The notes below the pieces were generated by a model that searched no databases, had not been told where the DNA came from, and saw nothing but the letters and a program-made list of their open reading frames with translations. Below are positions 54,455-64,000 of a stretch of DNA of 64,000 bases, in pieces. Position 1 is the first letter of the stretch, and each line of letters begins with the position of its first letter. Source of the stretch: Pampus argenteus (Eukaryota; Chordata; Actinopteri; Scombriformes; Stromateidae); the NCBI GenBank assembly GCA_036937835.1, contig CM072861.1, positions 23,595,001 to 23,659,000 on the forward strand, written 5' to 3'. The position numbers and the translations under genes were made by a program.

Positions 54455-56990
54455 CAGCACAGACCCCCTGACTGGGCAGCCTTAGTAAACTGCAGCAACA
54501 CCCCTCCGACAACACTGCTCTACCCTCAGACAGGCCTCTCAGTACCTCCATGCAAGGCGACCTCGTAAGATGTTTACATTTTTACCGTTGGAAACGAAAA
54601 GGACCTTGATTTTTTTTGTTGTTGTTTTTTGTTTTATTCTTTTTTTTTTTAAGTTTCTTTCACCGGAAGATACTGCTTAAAAAACGAGGAAGCCACTGGG
54701 AGGCCAGAGGAGTTAAGAGACAATGGAGGAAATAGGACTTTAAACAGCAATGGTACAACAACAAACAATAGTGATACTGCTGAATAACAATAACAACAAC
54801 AACAACGCTGCTTCCTGTCTGTGTCGGTGACATCGCCGCTCCGCCTCGGAGGAGCGGGCGGCCGTTGAGAGACGTCTGTAGCAAATCTTTGCTATCCTTG
54901 CGTTGCGTTGGTCCTCGTGGTGTGTTTCTCTGCGTGTGCGTGTTCTTTGTTCTGTTTGTTTTGTATAAAAAAAAGAAAAGGAAAGGAAAGAACTTCCCTC
55001 TCTCTGGTCACGGGGTGGTAAACCTGCAAGTTGTGTTCACCATGAAGTTGTTTGGTTGCATAACCAGAAAAAAAAACAACAAAAAAAAAAAAAAAACCTG
55101 CTTTGTTATTGCGAAAAATCGTGGGTGTTATAAATTTTAAAATCTATTGTGTGTGTGTGTGTTATGGACAAAGAATATAACAAAAAAAAACAACATTTAA
55201 TCATTTGATGACCGATAAAGTTTACAAATCTAAAATGAAGAAGAAAAAAATCACGTTTTTTTCTTTTTTGTAATTGTAGTGCTTCCTTGATTTGATCTAT
55301 GCACTGTAAGGAGGTAAACGTCTCTGCTGTCCTCCACTTTCCCCCCTCGCGAATCTCTAACTCTGCCATGCTGACTATTCAGGCCTCTGCTACTGGCTGC
55401 TGCAGGCCACGTTCGGTAGGCGGGTTACATACATGAAGACCCCCGATTAGATCTGGCAAAAAAATGTTCGCTTTGTTTAAACTGAAGCAGTTATTAGAAA
55501 AAAGCACTTAACTCGAACGTTGCACATGTTGCGAGCTTTAAAATAAGATAAAAAAAGATACACATTGACTTCCATTTATATGTTGTCGTCAAACTTTGAC
55601 TTTGATTGGTCACAAAGAAGTTTCAAAACCAAACAACCAATTTAAAGCAAATTTTAGGATTAATGTTAGAAATAAGTGTTGGTTTATTAAGAAATGGGAT
55701 AAAATATATTCCAGGCAGGATTTTTCCACATCTAACGGGGTCTTGATGTGTCTTAGATAAGGTCCCACTGAACATGTGTCCCATAAAGGCTGCAGCCTAA
55801 CGACACCCCTCGAATGCCACAGCCAATGCAACAGTTACTGTTTACATTTGGACTGCAGCAAGCAGAAGAGTGAAATGGGAAAAAAAACTCGGTTCAATTA
55901 ATGAACTCAAACAGTTTGTCAAGATTAGCCCAGTCCGATCTTCATTTCATAGCAAAGAGCTGTAAATATATCAGAAATATTTGGATCATCCAGAAATCGT
56001 TTTTCTTTTCTCGTCTGATGTTTGATTTTAAAGGACAATAACGCCGATCTCGTAATCCACCGATGCAACGTTGCCATAGCTCGAAGTAGAAAAATCTGTT
56101 GGTCCAAAAGGAATGTATTCAAGTATCTGAATGTAATAATCCTCGTTTTCCCATTTCTGCTTGCCCAAAGATTGTGCAGCATTTGGTGCTTTAAAAAAAA
56201 GTAGACTTGCTTGGTCATCTGGCTGACTGCATGCGGCCCAGTCCGGTTAGCGCCTAATTTCCGCTCCTGATGCAGCCAGTAGCTTACGCCGCGAAAAAAA
56301 AAAGGGAGAGAGCCTCCAAAGCCTGCCAAACCTGTGGCACCAAATCGCCACCTACAACACAGCCAGGGATCGAGCGAGGGATGGGCTTAAGAGAAACTGA
56401 AAGAGCAGTGAGGTACTGAATCAGCTGAGCGTCTCTACCTCACATCTGTCCATCTCGGCTCCCGTCGCTGTCTTTTTATTTCCTCTTTCTACTGGAAGCT
56501 CTCCCCCCCTCCTCTTTTGTAAGTCTCGTTTTTGTCAGAAATGTTTTTTGTGAGAGTTTTCCCCCGACTGATGCTTGGTTATGAGTAGTTTGGGGGGGTT
56601 TTGTGTTTGGGTTTTTTTTTTTATACAATGACTCCTACTACCACTGAACCCCTTGTGAGGGGAATAATCTCTCTTTCTCTTCTCTCTATTTCCTTCGCTT
56701 GCCTAATAACGGTTTTAGCGTGTCCGTTTCTTGGAGTCTCGACCGTGTGTCTTTGTGTAACTGAGTGTTTTGTCTTTGTCTCGTGTTTGAGTCGGACACT
56801 GCTTGCGCTTGCGGGTCGGTGAGGAGGGGTCGGGAGAGGTCGAACTTTGACTTGGCGGTTGGTTAGTCCTTGAGTGTGGTAGGAGGGGAAGATTTCCGAT
56901 CTTCTCCCCTTGCCCTCGTTTTCTTTTATTCATGGACAACACCATACCTCCTGATTTCAATGCTTTGCCTTTCCTTGCCATGGGAATTTT

Positions 56991-56996
56991 AATAAA
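56991..56996 (+). terminator. Candidate proximal poly(A) signal
   Basis: AATAAA in the context gggaattttAATAAAacgcag, about 2.5 kb after the stop. It would give a short 3' UTR isoform. Confidence 0.4.
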
Positions 56997-58520
56997 ACGC
57001 AGCCTGACTATCTCTATCTTTAACTCTATCGCTTTCTGTCTCTCTGTGGGTTCAAGGCCTTGTTTCCAGGTCTTCTCAAAACCCTGGTAACCCCCCCTCC
57101 CCCTTTTTAACAGATAATCCCTCAGTCCCAAACCTCTTCCTTCTCCTTTCCTCTATCTAATCAACTCCTTCAACACACACAAAAAATTGAATGTTTACAT
57201 CACTCGATTCTCCTTTGACTTTATTAGGAACGCACACTAAGTACAAAGGCGCCTTATTCAGTGTTTTAAAGAGAAGAAAAATAAAAATATGAAGTGAATC
57301 AGCCTGGAAGGAAGCATCCTTCTCTGGGTTCACAGATGTCCAAGCTAACAAAAACAATTTAGTGCTATACATACTGATTGAGAAACAAGGTGACGAAAAT
57401 AAAAAAAAAGTAAAAAATAAATAAAATAAAAATTGAAATTGTAACAAAACTAATCGAACAACTGAATGAGTATTTTGTGCTTAGTATGTATACTACTAAA
57501 AAGTGAGAGAATGTGCTGGTTTACATATTAAAAAAAGAAAATATAATATATGAATATATAATGTGTACATAGCACTATGCCTCGTTGTAAACATAAAATG
57601 TATTGTGTGTTTTTTTTTGTTTTTTTGTTTTGTTTTGTTTTGTTTTTTAAAGGTGGCGGGTCACAGTTGATTGCTAATCAGACAGGTCGGTTTTGTTTGT
57701 TCAGTACAGGGAGGAAATGAAGGGAAAAAATGACATTGAAAGTCCAACACTGTTGTAAAAGACAAACAGATTTCCCTTTCAGACTATCACACTAGAACTT
57801 TCTATTTCTTTGCTGTTTATAAAATATTTTTTGATGTTTTTTTTTGTTTTTTTCTTAAAAAGCAATTTGAGATGCAATATATAATAATAATACTCTTTAA
57901 AGACAGCCTTTCCGAAAAAAGCTGAGGTAATAATGTACAGCGTATGGTTGGTTGTTGAACCAGAAAACAGCAATCTTTGAGCTGCAGATTCAATAGGCTA
58001 CTGTACTGTATGTAGACTGCTGTTAAACACAAAAAAAACCATAAAAACTACAGGAAGAATGTGGTCAGTTGTGTCGTAAACACATAACACGTATTCATAA
58101 TAAATTGTACTAATATACTCTTGCACAAATAACGTCCCAAGTAGTGAAATATCTTCACAATATTTTCCTCTCATTGAAAGGAAGCTGTTGTAACTATGTT
58201 ATTACCACATTTTGATGGTGCACAGATTTGTTAAAATCGGAGTTGCATTGGACACTTACTTGTATCACAGTTACAGCTAATAACTATACATGTATGACTC
58301 TGGTAAAGGATTGTGGGAGGGAGGAAAAGAAGAAAAAAAAACAAAAAAACAAAGGAAGTCGTCGCTAGTTTGAGCCCGTTCAATATTTTCAGACTAGTTG
58401 ACACAAATGTAGACGCTGTAGAAATCCTAGTTTCCACCGCTGCACCTTTACATCACCACCACCACCATCATCACCATCATCACAGCAAGATGATGCAGCA
58501 CTGAAGCAGGATGGATTCAA

Positions 58521-58526
58521 AATAAA
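58521..58526 (+). terminator. Candidate intermediate poly(A) signal
   Basis: AATAAA shortly after a (CAY)n trinucleotide run. A second hexamer lies at 58099-58104. Use of either is unproven. Confidence 0.3.
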
Positions 58527-60501
58527 AGAAGCAAATGTATATTGTATGTATGTCGTAAAAAAAAAAATAATAATAACGTGCTGCATGTAGAAAAAGCAGC
58601 AGATGCACATTTTTCTTACCACCTGAAGCAGACTTGAAGATGTTTTACACTGAAATAGTTTGACGAGAAGAAAGTACAAAAGTTGAGGATTTGACTCGAA
58701 ACACGTGGAAAGTTTTCACATTCTGGTTGTTTTCTTTACCGATGGCAACATGTTTTATATTAGACAAAGCTAGTTCTTCTCCAGCTTGACTCTTTTTTTC
58801 CTTTTTCATGGTGGGGAAACACACACATTTATACATACTGTATATAATCTGAAATTCAGTATTTGAGGGAATCTGTGCAGCATGTGGTGGGATTTCTACA
58901 GAGCCTGCAGGAGTGCCTATGAGGGTTCCTCGATTGTTGTAGAGGCGAAAGACATCAAAACAACCCAATTCTTCATCATGGCAAGCCTTAAAAATTAACT
59001 GGGGGGGAGGGGGGACAACAAAGCTACTACTAGCTTTTACTATTACCGTTTCAACTCCTTTCCAATCCAATGTGGTTTATTATTAAATAATTACTGACGT
59101 AATTAAAACGTTTTTCAATAGCCATATTATAAAAAAAAGTATATACATATATATGAATATATATTTGTGTGTTTGTGTAGATATCTAGATGATTATATAC
59201 TTTCTTATAGAAAACTTTGATGTTGACCATTTTCCTCAGTGTTTTGAGAACACGTCGACACATTTCAACATTAATAATACCGCTGTCCGCTTGGTCTAGG
59301 TCGTAGGTCGAAGGACAACGAATAAAAAAAAAACAACAAAAAAAACAAACAAAAAAAAAAGAAAAAAAAAAGTAAAATTTAAAAAAAATAAACCTTCCAA
59401 AGGGAAATACCCTGGCCCGAATGCAATACCTTTCTTTCCACTCTTCATTACAGAAAAATGGAAAATGGCAAGGAAACCATAAAACTTGATAGGCAAGTTG
59501 ACCAAAAAAAAACAAAAAACAAAAACAAAACACTTCAATAATAAAGATCGTGACGCTTTTGACAGCTACGTCAGATTCAGTTTTCTAGATGTCATGTTTC
59601 ATGGCCCAATAAAGTCACTTCTTCGTTTTTTTATGTCACTTAACTATTTTCAGAAAAACAGTGTATCTGTCAATTTATCCCCAACCAGGACGGGAGCGTT
59701 CGCAATACCGGCCGGATTCTGGCCTCAGATTCCTCACTTCCGTGTTTGATCTGTAAAATTGTTGTAAACAGTAAACAACAATCTGTCTCACATTTCAACA
59801 GTTGTACAATACACAGAAACTTATGGGTAATATATCAAGCTTGATGGCAACAGTGATGTTAAATAGGCACTTAGTCTGGACTGCAAACTGTCAAAATCTG
59901 CTAAATGTGAGCGTTGTTTTTTTTCTTTTTTTTTGTTGGTGGAAGAAAATATTTTGACATAAAGGGCATACATTGTTTTTGTTGTTTTTCATTACTATTG
60001 ATTTTATTGTCTATTTACATCTAATGACTATCAAATTCACATGATTTTTTTTTCTTTTTTTTTAATGTAGTTTTTGGTAAAAACAAAAGGTAAATACTGC
60101 TAGTGAGATTTTATATTTTTACATATGTTGGTTTTATTTTGCGTTTCTTCTTTTTTTATTTATGCGCCACTTAGTTTGAATGTCTTTAAATTGTGTTTTG
60201 TTTTTGTTTTTGTTTTTTTTTTCTTTTTTTTCTGTTTTGTGTGATTTCATATGTCTTGAGAATGTGGAGACAAAGGCATTTCAGTATTTTTGAATTGTTA
60301 AAATCTAGTTTCATAGAAGCGGAAGTATCTGATGTTATAAATTATATTTTAATTCATGTAAATAGTTTAAAACAGAAGACTATGGCTTCCTTTTAAACTG
60401 AATACATTTCTCTTCAGAGATTGTTTACATTATGAAACTGTAGAGATGTTCTCCTCATATACTGTATAAAGTACATTATATTCATTGATTTGCCTCCAAA
60501 A

Positions 60502-60507
60502 AATAAA
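60502..60507 (+). terminator. ppargc1b: Candidate distal poly(A) signal of ppargc1b
   Basis: AATAAA is followed within about 15-40 bases by a likely cleavage region and then by a T-rich element (tttattttttttttttgtatt). It lies at the 3' edge of the AT-rich UTR block, before dispersed-repeat DNA starts. Confidence 0.5.
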
Positions 60508-60654
60508 ATCCTAATGAACAGCATTCATTGTAACCTCTGATTTATTTTTTTTTTTTGTATTATTCTAATTGAACTTATTTATGACTTTACAATCACATTT
60601 CTGTGCAGTTCTGGTTTATTTTTTGTTTACATGTACTGTATTTTTTTTTAGTTT

Positions 60655-60735
60655 GTAACTCATAGCTCCTGCTGTCTGGCCATGCTTGAGATTTAATCTC
60701 AATGAGACTTTCCAGGTTAAATAAAGGTTCACTTA
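60655..60735 (+). mobile_element. L2-like LINE 3' tail
   Basis: The stretch ctgtctggccatgcttgag..aatctcaatgagactttccaggttaaataaaggtt resembles the 3' end of teleost L2/Maui-type LINEs, which end in ..aatctcaatgagact..cctggttaaataaaggt. It is a 5'-truncated copy, and its AATAAA (60720-60725) belongs to the repeat. It is recognised from memory of the family, not by alignment. Confidence 0.65.
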
Positions 60736-61865
60736 CTAAAACCAAATACATTTTATAGACTCTTAAAGTGCTCTTCCTTTCAATATTTTTTCTTGTGTTA
60801 CTTCACTCAGATGTTTGAGCTTCACTGCGCAGAATGATGCATAAAGTTCGTTTTCACATTTTTGCTAAAATAGGACAAAATTAGTATTTAATATCAGAAA
60901 TATTACTATTAAGAGCTACTATTAAGGTGACACAAGTCTACGGGTGCTTGTGTCATTCTGTCCACGTCTGCATTTAGCTCTGTGATTTCTACATGTTTAC
61001 TGTGGGTTGAATTCTCTTTACTGCATTTTATTAAGACTTGACGTTATAACAAATTTATCTTTCAGGGATCAGTAACCAACAAACACTTTCTCTGGATACT
61101 TACATGACAGGCATGCTTATATGAGACTGTGTGTGTACTGTATGACTGCAGGGAGAGGTTCAGCTCGGTTGCTCATACACACACACACTGAGACACTCCC
61201 TCTTTCCAGCAGTTCTGCCCTGGTTAAACAGCACGCTATTAACAGGCCGCTAGCAATTTTCCGCCTGGCTAGATTGTGATTCACATGTCAGTGACTGCAC
61301 TGATGATGTCCGTACACGGGACATCACTATACCAGCCCTGCTTTACTGAATGGTTACTGGTCTTCTGTCACTCGCACACCAGCAAAACATTTATGCTTCA
61401 AAGCCCAAATAAATAAAAAAATAATCTAAAATACATCAAGGCAAAATATCAAACACACGAGAGAAGGATTAAAAATAAAATACGAGTGAACATAATCTCA
61501 TGGATGATAAAGTACACAGAGATGTCTGATTGCTTTACAGCAAGAAATCAAAGCACCGTTATGCAGTTTAATAATAACTATTTGTATAGCATATTTCACA
61601 CAAGAAAATGAAAAAGCCAAAATACCAGAAAAAACATGAATTCATTTTTATGCATCTTTTGAGTTAAAAACAGACATAAATTTAAAAAAGCAGTTTTGGC
61701 CAATTTGTTATATATTTAAAATTCAGACCAGATTTCTCCAGTAACCAGAATAATTTCTGTTTTCTCCTGCTTTAGTTTAAAGGATTATTGCTTATCCATT
61801 TATTGATTGCTGACAAAAAGTTAATCAGGGAGCTCCAAGGTGTTTGGTTCATTTAGTCCGACTCA

Positions 61866-61979
61866 TATGTATATTTGTGTATCATCAGCAAATTGTGATC
61901 TCTGTTGAGATTACCTAATGGGAGCATATATAAAGGAAAAAAAACATAGGGGACCCAGACATCTGCCTTGTGCATCTCC
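61866..61979 (-). mobile_element. Decayed LINE reverse-transcriptase fragment
   Basis: Three RT blocks read in order on the minus strand: GDAQGRCLGP (61979-61950, family GVPQGSVLGP), LYMLPLGN (61933-61910) and FADDTQIYI (61892-61866, family YADDTQLY with the catalytic Asp pair). They lie in three different frames, separated by an indel in an A/T run and a deletion, so the copy is dead. The LYMLPLG and YADDTQ signatures fit L2/CR1-group LINEs. Similar decayed sequence may extend to either side. Confidence 0.8.
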
Positions 61980-64000
61980 ATAGGACACATCATTCTTCTG
62001 AAGTATGTTCTCATGACGATGTGGGTAGATTGGATATGGGTTTGTAGTTATTCAGTTAGTAGTGGATTTGCTACCAGAGACAGAAATGTTTGAGGATGTC
62101 TGCATGGTTGCTTGCCTTCTGCAGGGTTGAATGAAAAGGTCAGCAATAATAAAAAGCTGAAAGGGCTTTAAGTGTTGTGTGTTTTCATTTGCACCTCGAG
62201 ATGGCCTTTCAGATAATACAAAGAGGGTCTTGATTTATTACTGTTCGCTGTTTGCATCTGATCTCATTCTTCAGGTCTCTACTGAAACCTCATGACAACA
62301 GGTAAAGCCTGAAACAGACAGGATAATTTACAGTTTTTGCTTTCATGCTCAGCTCCCTCCTTAAAATGATCGTCTGCTGCGACGCAAGAATATCACGCTT
62401 CATTTTACCTTCAATTATGAACAAGACTGAAAAACGTTTTAATTTGGAACAGCTACTCACTCATCACCGAAAGGTCAGACAATGATTCTGTTCTGTCGGT
62501 TTTCCTCAGACGGGTACTGACTCTCATCCCAACCTCTTTACATTGTGACTACCCACTAACCCAGAGTACACTTGTGGTCGAGCAGAGATACAATCCTGAA
62601 ACCCCCAAAGTGTACAAACGCCATTCTTTGGTAGAGATTCTGTCCATGAATATCAAACAGAATCGGTGAAAACGGACGGACTTGTCGGCAAACATGCTCG
62701 ATTTACTTCAGAGGATACAAACTATTTTTAAAAGATCCTGTCATCTGAGGTTAGTAGAGACGCCGAGATAAGACTGACATAATAAGGCGTCTTTACAGTG
62801 AAACACAGTGATGGGTACTTGCTCCAATAGTGACATTTATTCCTGGAGATTTATCAGCTGACAGAGCGGCTTTAGTGCTTCCATCACTGCGTCTCTGGAA
62901 ATTCCTCTCTCAAGATTTACTTTTAATTCCCCTAAAGGTCTTTCAAATGTTATTCTATCCAGAAAACATTTACAGTCTGTGAAATGACCCTGCGGTGTGA
63001 CGATGCACAAACACTGATCAAAATAAGGTTGCAGGTCACCACACTGCTGAGCAATTTAATTGCATAAATACTCCTTTGTTCTCCTTTGAAAGACTCATTT
63101 GTCATTTCTAGACCATTAACCAGCTTTTAGCCTCGTCCACTTTGATATTGCCTCTGTAATTGTCACATCTTTCATAAACCTCGGTGGTAGTGCATCCAAG
63201 TTGTTTACTTTTTGTTGTGGAGACTCCGTCTTTGTTGACTCTTTCGGTGACATTGTATTCTTTTAGCAAATCCTCACCGTTTATCAGAGTAGACCTCGCT
63301 CAGTATTCATAGAGAGGAAAGTGAGTTTAGGGATTTTAAAAGTACATGTAGAGCTCTACATAAACATCATGTGATCCAGCCCACCACTTTTTTTTTTTTT
63401 TTTTCTTAAACTTTGGTGATTAATTGCGCAGCCTACAGCTAGAGGAGAAAGCAGGCGATTAGAAATCATGCTGTCAGCCATTTCCTCTCCTGCTGTCCTC
63501 TGTTTGGTTGTTTCTGTGGGGCAGTCGTGACTGCAGCAAACAGCTGCTCTGCAGTGCAGAGTTATTAGACACACAGTGTCATCCCAAGAGCTTCAGCTTT
63601 ACTCTGACAGGGACACCAGGACAAGACACCACGGTCATACATAAACCCATACTCAACTTTTATTTACTCATTTATTTATGGCGCCTGTATTCAGATTATG
63701 TGAAGGATGAACACGGTTATTTAAGCTTCTTCTTTCCAAACGTCTTGCATGTCTGAAAAATGCATTTCGATTCTTTCAAAATGACATTCGTTGACCATCG
63801 ATTGAGGGCCACATTGCAAGAATGATGCAGCATTTTGAAAAACCACACTGCATTGTGCATTTATTGTGTACATAACATATATTATAGTATTTCATTATAT
63901 GTTGTACTGTGTATGATGATGCAAGAAATAAAGTTTGAATGTTTGGAAAATATTAATTTGATCTTTTTTCTGATAATGTTGTGTTTTAATAGTCAAGTAT

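Larger units (their letters stand above)
54455..60525 (+). other. ppargc1b: Long AT-rich 3' UTR of ppargc1b (extent inferred)
   Basis: No coding exon is recognisable after the stop. The region is AT-rich and dominated by homopolymer A and T tracts (for example around 55072-55095, 57609-57650, 59320-59390 and 60195-60232), with a few AU-rich ATTTA-like stretches. AATAAA hexamers occur at 56991, 58099, 58521, 59540, 59608 and 60502. The last, followed by a T-rich stretch, is the best candidate for the distal end. Mammalian PPARGC1B also has a multi-kilobase 3' UTR. The minus-strand ORFs here are low-complexity products of poly-A/T and are not genes. Confidence 0.65.
60526..64000. other. Downstream region, no gene recognised
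   Basis: The region is AT-rich unique DNA with an L2-like tail (60655-60735) and a minus-strand reverse-transcriptase remnant (61866-61979). An AATAAA at 63927-63932 could end an unseen plus-strand transcript. In mammals PDE6A lies downstream of PPARGC1B, but no pde6a exon is visible here. Confidence 0.6.

Noticed and set aside
59051..59538. 160-codon minus-strand ORF in the 3' UTR
   Set aside because: It is dominated by Phe/Cys strings from poly-A tracts and carries no homology signal.
63927..63932. AATAAA near the window end as the true 3' end of ppargc1b
   Set aside because: LINE remnants and more than 3 kb of unrelated DNA lie between it and the UTR block, and the signal at 60502 fits better. 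It may serve another transcript.

Overview
The window is vertebrate genomic DNA, most likely from a teleost fish. Coding sequence sits in short exons bounded by GT/AG splice sites. Microsatellites, above all (CA)n/(TG)n, are extremely abundant, and fish-type dispersed repeats are present: a MITE with 20-bp terminal inverted repeats, an L2-like LINE 3' tail and a decayed LINE reverse-transcriptase fragment. The one gene I can support is ppargc1b (PGC-1beta, a transcriptional coactivator), on the + strand. I can place eleven coding exons, 2 to 12, by reading-frame continuity, splice sites and similarity to known PGC-1 proteins. Exon 1 (the first ~25-30 residues) and the promoter are not recognised and probably lie upstream of the window.

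Layout: 1-36,620 is read as the 3' part of a very large intron 1. It is packed with dinucleotide, tetranucleotide and pentanucleotide arrays, and between them lie several near-perfect DR1 nuclear-receptor sites. From 36,621 to 54,454 are exons 2-12: the activation domain (exons 2-3), an LKKLL receptor box (exon 4), a 1,033-nt central exon with an acidic tract and an LRELL box (exon 5), two tiny exons (6-7), an exon with the TPPTTPP and DHDY motifs (exon 8), a short linker exon (9), and an RRM with the conserved C-terminal tail (exons 10-12). The segment 54,455 to about 60,525 is a long AT-rich 3' UTR with several AATAAA signals. From about 60,526 to 64,000 is intergenic or unassigned DNA with two LINE remnants and no recognisable gene.

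The visible coding exons join without a frame break into 898 residues plus stop, 2,697 nt in all; human PGC-1beta is about 1,020 residues. The most notable points are: a cluster of four perfect DR1 (PPAR/RXR/HNF4-type) elements in intron 1 of a gene whose product coactivates those receptors; an RRM whose RNP1 motif has lost its aromatic residues and whose second half is about 8 residues short; no visible counterpart of the conserved EIRAxLxKHFG block; and two mutually complementary pentanucleotide arrays about 20 kb apart in the same intron. I see no bacterial-type operon, CRISPR array or novel defence-like system.
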